A stretch of 64,000 nucleotides of DNA from Streptomyces griseomycini (GCF_014203535.1 NZ_JACHJI010000005.1:334059-398058), one strand, 5' to 3'. Positions 23,745 through 33,439 are shown, numbered from the stretch's first letter. Made by a program: numbers and translations. The notes: generated by a model not told the origin, from the letters alone.

Positions 23745-24968
23745 TCACGGCATCGGGGCGAACTCGGGCAGCGCAAGGGCTGAGTGGGCCGGCCGTGCTG
23801 TTGCGGAGGGCATGGTGTCGAGGCCACGCAGCATGGTGTTGCGTTGCTCCAGGGCCCGCGCCGTGGTGGGGAAGAACGTGGCCGCACCGTTGTCGACCAG
23901 TGCCTGATTCATGGCCACGAACTTGCGAACGCCGCGTTCGTATGCGGCGAAGGCCGCAGTGTGGTCCCGGTTCCTGGCCAGGGCGTCGGCGAGCACGTAG
24001 GCGCCGACCAGCGCGAGGCTTGAGCCTTGCCCGGTGAGGAACGAGGGCGCGTACGCGGCGTCGCCGACGAGCGTGACGCGGCCGCTGGACCAGTGGGGCA
24101 TGCGGATCTGACCGGCCGTGTCGAAGAACAGGTCATCCGCGTCGTGCATGGCGTTGACCATGCGAGGCACCTCCCATCCCGCGCCTGCGAAGACCGTGGC
24201 GACCAGGTCCCGCTGGGCGCCGGGGTCCCGGAGGACATCGACCGGCGGTTCCGGCCGGTGGAAGTTCAGGAAGGCGTGCAGCTCGTCGTCGTCCCCGACG
24301 GCGTAGAGGGCGGCGGCTTTCCCCGGGGTGTTCCACACCATGAGCTCGCGGGAGAGTCCGAAGGTGTTCGGCATGGTGAATACGGCGAAGCAGTACCCGA
24401 GGTAGTGGTGGAACTGTTCTTCCGGGCCGAACAGGGACTCCCGGGTAGGTGAGTGCATGCCGTCGGAGCCGACCACCAGGTCGAACGTGCGCCGTTGCCC
24501 ACTGTGGAAAGTGACGTCGACCCCGTGCCCGGACTGGTCGAGGGTGGCGATGGAGTCGTCGAACAGGAACTCCACGTCGTCGCGGACCATCGCGTAGAGG
24601 ATCGCGGCCAGATCCCCACGACGCACCTCGAGGTCCTGTCCCTCGGCACCGCCCGCGACGGCACGCGAGGTGAGTGAGGCCACTTCACCGCCATCGGCGT
24701 CGAGGAAGGTGCAGCGACGTGTGTCGATGTGCGCGTCCCGCAGTTGCGGCAGTATTCCCATTCGCCGGACCACCTCCGTCGCGGTACCGCGGACGTCGAT
24801 CGGGTAACCACCGTCGCGCGGCGCGCCGGCCTTCTCCACCACGGTGACCGCGCATCCTGACCGGTGCAGCCAGTACGCCAGCGCGGGTCCGGAGATACTG
24901 GCCCCGGATATCAGGACTTTGCGCTTCCTGGTGGCGCTCACGTTCATCGACGGACCGGTGGGTGTCAT
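23745..24968 (-). CDS. FAD-dependent monooxygenase (aromatic hydroxylase type)
   Basis: This 407-residue group A flavoprotein monooxygenase hydroxylates an aromatic or polyketide substrate with NAD(P)H and O2. Motifs: GASISGPALAYWLHRSG dinucleotide loop near residue 21, DG motif VVGSDGMHSPTR and GD motif VTLVGDAAYAPSFLTGQGSS. This layout is shared with TetX-like and other antibiotic-modifying enzymes. Its ATG overlaps the TGA of the MFS exporter gene (ATGA), so exporter and enzyme are co-translated; together they may detoxify or tailor the same compound. The substrate is unknown. Confidence 0.9.
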   Translation of the reverse strand: MTPTGPSMNVSATRKRKVLISGASISGPALAYWLHRSGCAVTVVEKAGAPRDGGYPIDVRGTATEVVRRMGILPQLRDAHIDTRRCTFLDADGGEVASLTSRAVAGGAEGQDLEVRRGDLAAILYAMVRDDVEFLFDDSIATLDQSGHGVDVTFHSGQRRTFDLVVGSDGMHSPTRESLFGPEEQFHHYLGYCFAVFTMPNTFGLSRELMVWNTPGKAAALYAVGDDDELHAFLNFHRPEPPVDVLRDPGAQRDLVATVFAGAGWEVPRMVNAMHDADDLFFDTAGQIRMPHWSSGRVTLVGDAAYAPSFLTGQGSSLALVGAYVLADALARNRDHTAAFAAYERGVRKFVAMNQALVDNGAATFFPTTARALEQRNTMLRGLDTMPSATARPAHSALALPEFAPMP

Positions 24969-26377
24969 GCCTGGACTCCTTTTTTCGTGAAACGGACAAC
25001 GAGCAGTGACGACGCGGCGACCAGGCCGGCAACGGCGAACCCTGTGACGAAGGCCGATTCAGCCGGCTGGCCCGTCATCGGCTCGGCCCCGGCGTCGAGG
25101 ATCGCGCCGGCGACCTGGGCGCCCAGGGCGACGCCGATCACGCGAGTGACCACGAGCAGGCTGGTGACGATGCCGGTGTCCTTGGTCTCGGCGGCGGTGG
25201 CGGTGCCGGCAAGCAACGCCGTGGTGCCGACGCCCGCGGCGAACGCGGTCAGCACCTTCGCGAGGACGAGCTGCCATTCCGCGGTGTGCAGCGCCGCCAG
25301 GGCGATCATGGTGGCCGCCGTGACGAAGGTGCTCACGATGACCACGGCGCGCGGACCGAAACGCCGCGCCGCGATCCCGCCGACCGAATCGCTTACCGCC
25401 CCGGCGATGGCGCCGGGCAGCAGGAACAGTCCGATGTCGGTGGTGCCGGCTCCAAAGCCGTACCCGTCGGCCGATACCGCGAACAGCTGGGGGAGGAGAA
25501 GGAGCACCATTCCGGAACTGGTGGTGAGGACGAAGGTGAGCACACCCGCGTGCCACATCGCGGGCTTCGCCAGCATGCGCAGATCGACCATCGGCGAGGC
25601 CGCCCGGCGCTCGACGACGACCCACCCGGTCGCGAGGGCGGCCACGACCACCGCGATGGCACCGACCGCCAGTGGCGGTACGCCGCCGTCCCTCGTCACC
25701 GTCACGAGCCCGAGCATGAACGCGAGCAACGTGCCACTCAGCAGAACCGTGCCAGGCCAGTCGATCCCGCCGTCCGATCGGATCGGCGGATCATCCGGCA
25801 TCAGCCGAGCCACGACCGACGTCGTCGCGATGATCACGATCGTCGGCAGCGCGAACATCCACTGCCAGGACAGTCCTTCCGCGATCGGCCCGGCAACCAG
25901 CGTCCCCACCATGCTGCCGCCCGTGAACAGCGAGAGGACCAGCCCGATCGCCGTCTGTGACTCCCCTGTCGTGAGGTGCTTGCGCACCAGGATGAAGGAG
26001 AGGGGCAGCGCACCCACCATGACGCCCTGCAACACCTGGCCGAGCAACAACACCGGCAGGTTCGGTGCCAGGCCGGCCATCAGACCACCCACCGAGACCA
26101 CGGCCATCAGCCGGACCAGCACCCGCTTTCCGCCGTAGCGGTCGCCGAGTTTGCCCGCGACGGGTGTGACGACCGCGCCGGTGATGAGCAACGCGTTGCC
26201 GATCAAAGCCCCTTCGGCAGGACTGACCCCCAGCTCGCGTTGCAGCAGCGGGAGGGCGGGCTCCACCACTGACTGCAGGGTGCCGAGGGCGAGCGCCAGG
26301 ATGCCGAGGGCACCGATCGACAGCCACCCGAGGCGGACCGGGGAGACCACGACTTCGGATACGGGCGTCCTCTTCAT
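24965..26377 (-). CDS. MFS drug:H+ antiporter (DHA2, 14-TM)
   Basis: This 470-residue exporter has about 14 TM helices. It shows GNALLITGAVVTPVAGKLGD and RYGGKRVLVR (motif A region) between TM2 and TM3, and TGGSMVGTLVAGPIAEGLSW (motif C, antiporter signature) in TM5. It should extrude a hydrophobic drug. Its ATG overlaps the stop of a 63-codon MMPL fragment, and its stop overlaps the monooxygenase start; all three ORFs are linked by ATGA junctions in one transcript. A GGTG sits near the ATG but no strong independent ribosome site is seen, consistent with coupling. Confidence 0.92.
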   Translation of the reverse strand: MKRTPVSEVVVSPVRLGWLSIGALGILALALGTLQSVVEPALPLLQRELGVSPAEGALIGNALLITGAVVTPVAGKLGDRYGGKRVLVRLMAVVSVGGLMAGLAPNLPVLLLGQVLQGVMVGALPLSFILVRKHLTTGESQTAIGLVLSLFTGGSMVGTLVAGPIAEGLSWQWMFALPTIVIIATTSVVARLMPDDPPIRSDGGIDWPGTVLLSGTLLAFMLGLVTVTRDGGVPPLAVGAIAVVVAALATGWVVVERRAASPMVDLRMLAKPAMWHAGVLTFVLTTSSGMVLLLLPQLFAVSADGYGFGAGTTDIGLFLLPGAIAGAVSDSVGGIAARRFGPRAVVIVSTFVTAATMIALAALHTAEWQLVLAKVLTAFAAGVGTTALLAGTATAAETKDTGIVTSLLVVTRVIGVALGAQVAGAILDAGAEPMTGQPAESAFVTGFAVAGLVAASSLLVVRFTKKGVQA

Positions 26378-26565
26378 CGGCGTTCACCCGGGAGGCCGAA
26401 CACCTTCTGCGACTCGGTGCCGGGCGTGGAGAGGTCCTCTTCCTCCCTGGCCGGCGTCCTGGTGCCGGCGGCGACGGCCGGCACCAGGACACCCAGCCGC
26501 AGACCGCCCACGAGCCGGCGCCGCCGGGAGGCCCACCGTCCGATCCGGTAAAGGAAAGTCGTCAC
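26374..26565 (-). pseudogene. Truncated MMPL transporter N-terminus, coupled to the MFS gene
   Basis: GTG 26565 opens TTFLYRIGRWASRRRRLVGG, then LRLGVLVPAVAAG and DLSTPGTESQKVF, the standard first 55 residues of actinobacterial MMPL proteins. The frame stops at 26374 after 63 codons, where a full protein would have about 700. The stop overlaps the MFS start (ATGA), so translation of this stub may now feed the exporter gene. Confidence 0.75.
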
Positions 26566-26599
26566 TTGCTGATCACTCCAGACACCACTGGACAAGGGA

Positions 26600-27240
26600 C
26601 AAGCGCGGGATCTCGCGCGCCTCCCACACTTCCCTGCGGCGCCCTGGCGGGCATCGTCCCCCGCAGCCGTCTCGGCCTGGTGCACCCGGACCAGGCACTC
26701 GCCTGTTCTGGTGCCTACGCACTACAGGCCGCCCCGGGCCGGGGCGGGACTTGACCGGAAGTGTGGTGGCCCGAGCGACAGCCGGACTGTCCCGCCCCGG
26801 GCGGACGAGCGGCGGTGCCCCAGCGTTCCCGGATGACCCGAAGCGCCTTCTGAGGGGTCGATGCCGCGGGTGGCGGCATGTTCGATGACGGCGTCCTCGG
26901 AGCCGGAGTCGGCCCATGCTTTGGAGACGGGCGCGTGCGGCCGGCGATCCTTCGGGCGGGGTCGAAGCCCTGGTCGGTGAGGCGGACGTTGGCGGGGTCT
27001 TGACGGTCTGTGAGCCGAGGAGGCAGGTGCCGGGGCGGAGAGTCGTGGGGGAGATGGCGCCCGGGAGATGCCGGTGCGGTCGACGCAGAGGACGGCGTCC
27101 ACGAGGTCGCGCAGGTCGTGGGTGGGGCGGCGGACGCCGACTCGGGCGTCCCGCCGGGCTTGGAGGGCGGGGCGGATGAGTTCCCATCGGGCGTCGGACA
27201 GGCCGCCGGGGTAGCGTCGCCGGGGCCGCATGTGGATGGA
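26600..27240 (-). pseudogene. IS5-family transposase remnant
   Basis: The start (near 27231) is well preserved: RPRRRYPGGLSDARWELIRP, then THDLRDLVDAVLCVDRTGI. Later pieces appear in other frames (VSKAWADSGSEDAVIEHAAT; SVKT- and TDQGFDPA-like bits). Frameshifts and a large internal deletion disable it. A full element would encode about 270 residues. Confidence 0.78.
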
Positions 27241-27357
27241 GGACGGAGCGAGCGGTTCACTCCTGTGATTCAGGGCTTGTCCCCGTGAACGGGGGTGACG
27301 TGGCGAGCGGGCCGCTGGCGTGATCCGCCGCAGGTCCCCGTGCAAGGGAACGAGCGC

Positions 27358-28191
27358 CTACTCGGAGGCCTGCTCCGGCCGGGTGGCGGACGCGGCTGCA
27401 ACGGCCGTAGCCAGTGGATCGCGGGCCGGGCGGCCGAGGAGGCCGGTGAGGTCGGGGGCGGTGCCGCCCAGGAAGCCGTGTCGGACGCCGGTGGCGATCG
27501 AGGCGAGCATGGGTGGCTGGAACGGCAGGAGTCCCGGCGTCCCGTCGAGGAGCCTGCGCCGGTACTCTCCCAGGCCGATGGTGCGGTGCGGGACCCCGAG
27601 CCGGTCGGCCACCTGGCCCGCCGTGATCGGCGTACCGACAAGGTCATGGACCCGCCCACTGTGCCGTGTCGGCTGCGCCGCAACGGCCGCCGCGGCATCG
27701 GCGAGATCCTCCCGCGCGACCGCGGCCAGGGCTCCGTCCCCGAACGCGGACTCCACGCCGTCTCCGGCCCACATCAGCAGGCCGCCGAACAGTTCGGCGT
27801 ACAGGCCGTTGCGCAGAATCGTCCACGGCAATCCGCTCGCCTGCACGAGGCGTTCGGTGGCACGGTGCGCGAGAGCGAAACCGAGATGGTCGCCGGCCGT
27901 GGTCAGGCTCGTGTAGACGACGTGGCCGACGCCGTCGCGGACGGCGGCGTCCAGGACCGCCGCGTGCCGGGCGACGACCTGGTCGTCCTCGGCATAACCG
28001 GCGGAGACCAGCACCAGGGTCGACACCTCGGCAAGATCGAGACTCGCGTGGTCGTCGAAGTCGAGACGCCGCATCCCCTCGCCCGGCGTGCGGCTGCCGC
28101 CCGTCGCGGCGACACCGCGGGCGCGCAGCGCCGCAAGGGTGGCCGAGCCGAGGTTCCCGTTCGCTCCGGTCACCAGGATCATGTCAGTCAC
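27358..28191 (-). CDS. NAD(P)H-binding / NmrA-like oxidoreductase
   Basis: This 277-residue atypical SDR has the VTGANGNLGSATLAALRARG Rossmann loop at the start, YTSLTTAGDH in the active-site region without the classical YxxxK, and GLPWTILRNGLYAELF, typical of NmrA and quinone-reductase-like (QorB) proteins. It may reduce quinones or act as a redox sensor. It is divergent from an HxlR regulator across 78 bases, a common pairing for electrophile/quinone response. GTG 28191 or ATG 28182 could be the start; the former sits closer to GGAAG. Confidence 0.9.
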   Translation of the reverse strand: MTDMILVTGANGNLGSATLAALRARGVAATGGSRTPGEGMRRLDFDDHASLDLAEVSTLVLVSAGYAEDDQVVARHAAVLDAAVRDGVGHVVYTSLTTAGDHLGFALAHRATERLVQASGLPWTILRNGLYAELFGGLLMWAGDGVESAFGDGALAAVAREDLADAAAAVAAQPTRHSGRVHDLVGTPITAGQVADRLGVPHRTIGLGEYRRRLLDGTPGLLPFQPPMLASIATGVRHGFLGGTAPDLTGLLGRPARDPLATAVAAASATRPEQASE

Positions 28192-28224
28192 AGTCTTCCG
28201 TCGTGGTTCTCATCGGTAACTACG

Positions 28225-28238
28225 CTTGATCCTTGATC
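28225..28238. promoter_or_regulatory. Tandem CTTGATC repeat in the NmrA/HxlR divergent promoter
   Basis: Two exact copies of CTTGATC lie back to back midway between the divergent starts. They are a candidate HxlR binding site or part of a promoter. The short length limits confidence. Confidence 0.4.
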
Positions 28239-28269
28239 ACACGCCCGCCGGCCACAAGAAGGCAGTCTG

Positions 28270-28689
28270 ATGTCACCCACGCACACCGGGGTAACCGCCC
28301 CCGCCGACCTCGACCCCTGCGGACGCGAGGACCACCCCGACTGCGGCATCCGCGACGTCCTGGACCGCATCGGGGACAAATGGTCGGTGCTCGTGATCGT
28401 TGAACTAGCGAGCGGACCGCGTCGGTTCCGTGAACTGCAGCGCGCCGTCGACGGCATCTCCCAGCGCATGCTCACGCTCACCGTGCGCAGGCTCGAACGG
28501 GACGGCCTCGTGCTGCGCACCGTCTACCCGACCGTCCCGGCCCGGGTCGACTACCGCCTGACCGAGACCGGGGCCGGCCTGACCCACCTGGTCAAGGAAC
28601 TCGCCGACTGGTCGCTTGCCCACCGTGCCGTCATCACCGAGGCGCGGCACGCGTACGACCAGACACACCCCGGCCATGACATCCGCTGA
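28270..28689 (+). CDS. HxlR family transcriptional regulator
   Basis: This 139-residue winged-helix regulator shows CGREDHPDCGIRDVLDRIGD, KWSVLVIVELASGPRRFREL and GISQRMLTLTVRRLERDGLV, then the wing VDYRLTETG. Two Cys near the N-terminus (in CGREDHPDCG) may be redox-active as in YodB/HypR-type members, which is an inference. It probably controls the divergent NmrA-like gene. AAGG lies eight bases before the ATG. Confidence 0.93.
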   Translation: MSPTHTGVTAPADLDPCGREDHPDCGIRDVLDRIGDKWSVLVIVELASGPRRFRELQRAVDGISQRMLTLTVRRLERDGLVLRTVYPTVPARVDYRLTETGAGLTHLVKELADWSLAHRAVITEARHAYDQTHPGHDIR

Positions 28690-28959
28690 CGAGAACCGCT
28701 GTCACCGCACGCCGGTCGTCCGGCACGGCCGCGCTGCCGACAACGTCATGACCCGCAACACCCAGTGCTCCAGCCGGACTTCTCCGTCACCGCTGACGAC
28801 GGCTTGGACGTGGGGAGTGCCGCGGGACGGTGCGGGGTGCGGGGCGGCCGTGCGGACCGTCCCGCGAACGTGTGCCCACGCGCGTGCAGTGACAGCGCGC
28901 CGAGCAGCCCACTGCGCGGACCGCCCGGCCCGACGGTCCGCGAGGACGGCCGGCAACCC

Positions 28960-29270
28960 GCCGAACGAGCAGGTCACTTCGCCCTTGCAGGACTACGGCA
29001 CCTGCTGCCCACAGCCGCTGGGCGCCGACCGCCTCCGCGACGGCCTGCCGCCCGACGCCGAACGGCAGGCCGGCTCCTGGATCGAGGTGTCGGTCACCAC
29101 CGAACACGGTCACGCGGTCACGCAGGTCAACGACGGCCTCGGTGTCCCCGCCGACGAACGCCAGGCGGTCCTCCGCCGCTTCCACCACCGCGCCGACCCG
29201 AGCGGCACCGGACTCGGCTCGGCGGCCGCCCGTCAGACCACCGAAGCCCACCGCCGCTGTCCATGCGCCG
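28960..29270 (+). pseudogene. Histidine kinase ATPase-domain remnant
   Basis: One frame reads SWIEVSVTTEHGHAVTQVND, then GLGVPADERQAVLRRFHHRA and SGTGLGSAAARQTTEAH. This matches the N-to-G2 boxes of HATPase_c domains (D-x-G-x-G-V-P ... R-F-x-R ... G-T-G-L-G), but no phosphoacceptor domain, start or proper C-terminus remains. Confidence 0.6.
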
Positions 29271-29469
29271 TCATCGATCGGGGCCTCGGACTCGGGATCC
29301 CCATCGCCGTCACCGGGAAGCACGCCCGGTGCGGTGGCACGCCGCGATCGCTTCGGCCGCACGGATCACCGAGTCGCCCCCCATGGCCGGCAAGACCGGT
29401 CGCGCCGCAACGGCGGGAGGTGCCGAACGCCTCGGCGACCGGGGCGTCGGCGCCGCGCGAAGTACCGGA

Positions 29470-30162
29470 CTACGACAGGCGGTCCGTGCCGTCCTCGGGG
29501 GCGGCGTGGGCCAGGCCTGTCCGGTAGGCGATGACGACGAGTTGCGCCCGGTCGCGGGCCCCCAGCTTCGTCATGGCGCGCTGTACGTGGGCGCGGACGG
29601 TGAAGGGACTGAGGAACATCCGCTCGGCGATCTCCTGGTTGGACAGGCCGGTCGCGACCAGAGCCACCATCTCGCGTTCACGCGGGGTGAGCGCGGCGAG
29701 CTGTTCGGAGCGGTGCGGTGGGACTGCCTCCGGTGTGGCCAGGAAACGGGCCACCAAGGAGCGGGTGGCGGCGGGGGACAGAAGGGTGTCGCCGTCGGCG
29801 ATCGTACGCACGGCGTCCGCCAGGTCCGCGGCCCCGATGCCCTTGCCGATGAAGCCGCCGGCCCCCGCGCGCAGCGCCTGAGCGACGTACTCGTCGGTCT
29901 CGTACGTGGTGAGGATCAGTATGCGGCTGGAGCGCAGTTCCGGGTCCGCGCAGATCTCAGCCGTGGCGGTGAGCCCGTCCACCTCGGGCATGCGGATGTC
30001 CATGACCACCACGTCCGGACGCAGTTCCCTGGTGAGTCTCACCGCCTCCCTGCCGTCGGCGGCCTCGCCGACCACGGTGATGTCGTCGGCGCTGTCGAGC
30101 AGCATCCGGAAGGCACCGCGCAGCAGGGCCTGGTCGTCCGCTAGCAGCACCCTGAGCGTCAC
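29470..30162 (-). CDS. NarL/LuxR-type response regulator
   Basis: This 230-residue protein has a receiver domain at residues 1-120 with acidic pocket DD (LLADDQALLRGAF), phospho-Asp in VVVMDIRMPEVDG and Lys in GGFIGKG. A LuxR HTH domain follows at 155-215 (LTPREREMVALVATGLSNQE, then RAHVQRAMTKLGARDRAQ). Its GTG at 30162 overlaps the kinase stop (GTGA), so the pair is coupled and this is the cognate regulator. The regulon is unknown. A decayed kinase domain lies just downstream on the other strand. Confidence 0.94.
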   Translation of the reverse strand: MTLRVLLADDQALLRGAFRMLLDSADDITVVGEAADGREAVRLTRELRPDVVVMDIRMPEVDGLTATAEICADPELRSSRILILTTYETDEYVAQALRAGAGGFIGKGIGAADLADAVRTIADGDTLLSPAATRSLVARFLATPEAVPPHRSEQLAALTPREREMVALVATGLSNQEIAERMFLSPFTVRAHVQRAMTKLGARDRAQLVVIAYRTGLAHAAPEDGTDRLS

Positions 30163-31484
30163 GGTGCACCCCCGGCCTCTCCGTCGCCCGTCCGTTCGTC
30201 GCCCGTCACCGCGTCCGGCATTCGTCCCCCGATGGTCGTCGCTCCGTCAGGCCTTTGCGCCGTCTCCTTGACGGGCGGGAGGGGCAGCTGGGCGGAGACG
30301 AGGAAACCGCCCTCCGGGCGCCTGCCCGCGGAGAGGTGTCCCCCGACCGCGGTGGCACGTTCACGCATCCCGATCAGACCGTAACCGGGCGGACGGTCCG
30401 GCACCGTCGACGCGCTTGGGCCCGGGGACGCGGTCGACGCCGTACGAGGGCCCTTCCCGTCGTCGGCGACGGTGATGGTCACGCGATCGCGTCTCCAGGC
30501 GAGGCGCACCCGGGCGCTGCCGGTACCGGCGTGCTTGGTCACGTTGGTCAGGGCCTCCTGGACGATGCGGTAGGCGGTGAGGTCCACTCCCGGCGGCAGC
30601 GGCCTGGCCGTGCCCTCCTGGTGCACCGACACCTCCAGGCCCGCACGGCGGAAGGACTCGAGGAGCGCAGGAAGCCGGGACAGCCCGGGCGCCGGTTCGG
30701 CGGGCGCCGCCGCGTCCCCGGACTGGCGCAGCAGACCGACCGTGGCCCGCAGGTCGTCGAGCGCCTCGGCGGTGGTCTCGACGAGCTCCTCGAGGCTCTT
30801 GCGGGTCTGTTCCGGACGGGTGTCGAAGAAGTGGGCGGCGACCGTGGCCTGCGCGTTGGCCAGGGTGATCTGATGGGCCACGAGATCGTGCAGTTCCCGG
30901 GCGATGCGCACCCGTTCCTCGGCCACTCTCCGGCGCGCCTCGCTGTCCCGGCTCTCCTCGGCCCGCCGGGCCCGCTCCTCCACGGCCGCCAGGTAGGCCC
31001 GCCGGTTGCGCACCGAGTGACCCAGGACACCGGCCACCAGAGGGAAAACCGCCACCACTCCCATCCTGCTCGCGTCCTTCCACGAGAAGTCCCCGAACAA
31101 GGGGATGGAGGTGACCAGCGCCGCGGAAGTGAGCAACACCGCGCTCGCCGCGTGCCGTTCAGTGCGCGCGGCGAGCGAGTAGGAGTAAGCGGTGATCACG
31201 GCGGGGGCCACGATGAGCGGGGTGAGCAGGAGGCCCAGGGGCGGCACCAGCACGCCGACCGCGGTCGTGGCCGCCAGGGCGGCCAGCGGCGCCCGGCGCC
31301 GCACCGGCAGCACGGCACAGGACACCACGGCGATGAAGTAGGCAGCTGCAGGCGGCGCTGACAGCGTGTCGTCGACCTGCATCACCCCGCCGAGCAGACA
31401 GAACGCGAACGCCGTCGCCGTGACCGCCGCTTCCCCCCACCGTGCGCCGCGTGGTCGCGGACCGCCGTCACCTGGTTTCGTCAT
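30159..31484 (-). CDS. Sensor histidine kinase (HisKA_3/NarX class)
   Basis: This 441-residue membrane kinase has about five N-terminal TM helices (residues 20-165) without a large extracellular domain. A HisKA_3 domain follows with the H-box RIARELHDLVAHQITLANAQ (phosphorylated His in ELHD), then HATPase_c (NVTKHAG N-box, VADDGKG, GYGLIGMRER). It phosphorylates the coupled response regulator. ATG 31484 starts MTKPGDGGPRPRG; upstream in-frame codons have no ribosome site and enter a remnant region. The signal is unknown; this topology often detects membrane or cell-wall stress. Confidence 0.92.
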   Translation of the reverse strand: MTKPGDGGPRPRGARWGEAAVTATAFAFCLLGGVMQVDDTLSAPPAAAYFIAVVSCAVLPVRRRAPLAALAATTAVGVLVPPLGLLLTPLIVAPAVITAYSYSLAARTERHAASAVLLTSAALVTSIPLFGDFSWKDASRMGVVAVFPLVAGVLGHSVRNRRAYLAAVEERARRAEESRDSEARRRVAEERVRIARELHDLVAHQITLANAQATVAAHFFDTRPEQTRKSLEELVETTAEALDDLRATVGLLRQSGDAAAPAEPAPGLSRLPALLESFRRAGLEVSVHQEGTARPLPPGVDLTAYRIVQEALTNVTKHAGTGSARVRLAWRRDRVTITVADDGKGPRTASTASPGPSASTVPDRPPGYGLIGMRERATAVGGHLSAGRRPEGGFLVSAQLPLPPVKETAQRPDGATTIGGRMPDAVTGDERTGDGEAGGAP

Positions 31485-31570
31485 GGCCGGCTCAGTCCCG
31501 GCCGACGGGGAGCCGCCGCACCGCTGCGGCGGGCCCGGTCGCGTGGGCAGGGACACACCTGCTCAGTGCC

Positions 31571-32778
31571 TCACCCTCGATGTCGACGTTCGGCAGCACA
31601 CGGTTCAGGATAGGAGACGGCCACCAGGCGCGGCGGTCGAACTGTGCCGGAGGCGTGGGTGCGATCGTCGTCCGTCCCACGGAGGCATCGGAGGCGACGG
31701 CGCCGGATGCGGTCCTGGACGCGGTGCGCGCGGTGATGGGCCGCCAGATGCTGCAAGGAACCGCCGCCGCAAGAGGTGTCGGTGAGGAGGGCCTGGTGGC
31801 GCAGGTCCCCGTCCGGGTCGAACAAGGAGAGCTGGGCGCCGGGGTGCGGACGTTCGCGGCGCATGATGATCCGGGTGTCCTCCAGGCAGCCGTCCAGCTC
31901 GATCATGCCGGTCAGCTCGGCGACCTGCGCACCGTGACGCAGGGTGCCGTCCTGTTCCAGCGCGGCGGACCGGCCTGGTGACGGGGTGTCCGACGGAAGG
32001 GAAGGGGTGGATGCCGCGCGTGCGCGGGGTCTGTACGCGGATCAGGATGCTTTCGCGTCTCCCGCACCGTCCGCGCGGATGAGGACGTCGTGACGGTGGG
32101 CGTAGGGGACCTGCACGAGTGCGGCATCGAGGACGGTGATGTGGTCGGCGGCGGCGTTGCCCGCACTGGGCAGGGCGGCCAGGGCTGCGCCGGTGTTGTC
32201 CGGGAAGCACAGCAGCGAGTGACAGCCGAAGCCGTGTTTGCAGGCCGGTGCTGCCTGCTCCTCGTCGGAGCGGCAGGTGACCAGGGCGGCGTCGATGTCC
32301 AGGACGAGACCCGGCAGCTCCCGGCCGTCCGCGTGGGCGCGGGGATCCGGCCTCGGTCTCGGCCGCCTGCAGCCGGGCGACCTCTCGTGCTGCCGCACGA
32401 GTGATGCTCGGACGCGAGAGAGTGCCGGGGGCGATGTCGGCCGGCAGGCGCCGGGCGGTGGGGGCGGCGACCACCGGGCCGACACCGAAGACCTCGGGCT
32501 GGTGGTGCAGCAGGGCCAGGCCGGCGATCGCTTGCCGCCGTCGGTGAGCATCGCTGCAGGACCGGTCGTGATCCGCCCGGGGCGTGGCGGGTGCCGAGTG
32601 GGCGCAGGTGCCGGCGTAGCGCATCGCTGGAGGCTCCGGTCAGGCCGGTGGCGTCGGCGAGACCGGCCGGCAGGCCGGATCCTCCGTGGCGGGGGCCTGC
32701 CCGGACGCCCGGGGTCGGGACCGCGGTCTGAGGTGCGGTGTGCGCCTGCGGGCTGATCGGCGTCCCTGAACGGGCCAC
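31571..32778 (-). pseudogene. IS1380-family transposase, multiply frameshifted
   Basis: Pieces in three frames cover most of an IS1380 transposase: LPGLVLDIDAALVTCRSDEE, KHGFGCHSLLCF, NAAADHITVLDAALVQVPYA and LIRADGAG in one frame, then IIMRRERPHPGAQLSLFD, LTDTSCGGGSLQHL and RAHRVQDRIRR in another. The catalytic core is broken by several shifts and a deletion. Its start lies inside the left copy of the 170-bp inverted repeat. Confidence 0.85.
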
Positions 32779-32862
32779 CGGTTGGACCGCGAAGACCGGG
32801 CCGGGGCCCGACGACGCGCGCTCCCCTCCTTCCTACCTTCGGAAGTGTTCTCCCCGGAGACA
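32693..32862. repeat. Left copy of ~170-bp inverted repeat (IS1380-like end)
   Basis: This segment reappears in inverse orientation at 38219-38389 with only scattered mismatches and one indel. It includes the 5' end of the IS1380-like transposase frame and its upstream sequence (for example TTCCGAAGGTAGGAAG on the minus strand). Confidence 0.88.
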
Positions 32863-32944
32863 GCGCGAAAGCAGGAACTACCAGCTCAAGGACGAACTGA
32901 AGAGGATTCGTCCGGGCACATCTCTTCCGAAGAGGGCGACGAAG

Positions 32945-33364
32945 ATGCTCCTCACCGACCCGCACACCACGACCGCCCACCAGGCCGTTCTCACCCTCCC
33001 TTCCCGGGAGGTCTCGGTTCCCGGCTCCCGCCGCTTCACCGACGATCAGCTTCGCCGCTGGGGCATCGCCGAGGACGAGCGGGACTCTGCCGTGCTGGTC
33101 GTCGACGAGCTCGCTGCGAACGCGGTCCAGCACGGCCACGCCGATCTGACCGTGTGCCTGGCCCTTGAGGAGAACCTGCTGGTCATCACCGTCACCGACT
33201 CCGGGCCCGAGGTCACGCACGAGGACCCGCGGTCGCAGATGCCCGCCGACGAGCACGGTCGCGGCACCTGGATCGTCGAGTTCCTCGCACTGTGGACCGA
33301 GATCCACGACAGCGATGAGGGCCGCCAGGCCCGCGTGGGCCTCCACGTCACTGCCGCTGCCTGA
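32945..33364 (+). CDS. ATP-binding SpoIIAB/RsbW-like anti-sigma regulatory protein
   Basis: This 139-residue stand-alone HATPase_c_2 domain shows RRFTDDQLRRWGIAEDERDS, the N-box LVVDELAANAVQHGHADL, G1 VTDSGP and G2 EHGRGTWIVEFLA. Such Streptomyces proteins bind ATP and act as anti-sigma or anti-anti-sigma kinases, or with unknown partners. ATG 32945 has AGAGGG upstream. A LuxR HTH gene follows after 75 bases, suggesting an operon. It starts about 80 bases beyond the left inverted repeat. Confidence 0.88.
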   Translation: MLLTDPHTTTAHQAVLTLPSREVSVPGSRRFTDDQLRRWGIAEDERDSAVLVVDELAANAVQHGHADLTVCLALEENLLVITVTDSGPEVTHEDPRSQMPADEHGRGTWIVEFLALWTEIHDSDEGRQARVGLHVTAAA

Positions 33365-33439
33365 CCGCAGAACATCGACAGCAACCACCGTCAACCCTCG
33401 GTGACCGGCACGCCGGCCCTGCACCCAGGAAGAAGAGCC

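Noticed and set aside
28787..29362. 191-codon minus-strand frame near the HxlR gene
   Set aside because: No family signal; the plus strand there carries a recognisable kinase ATPase remnant.
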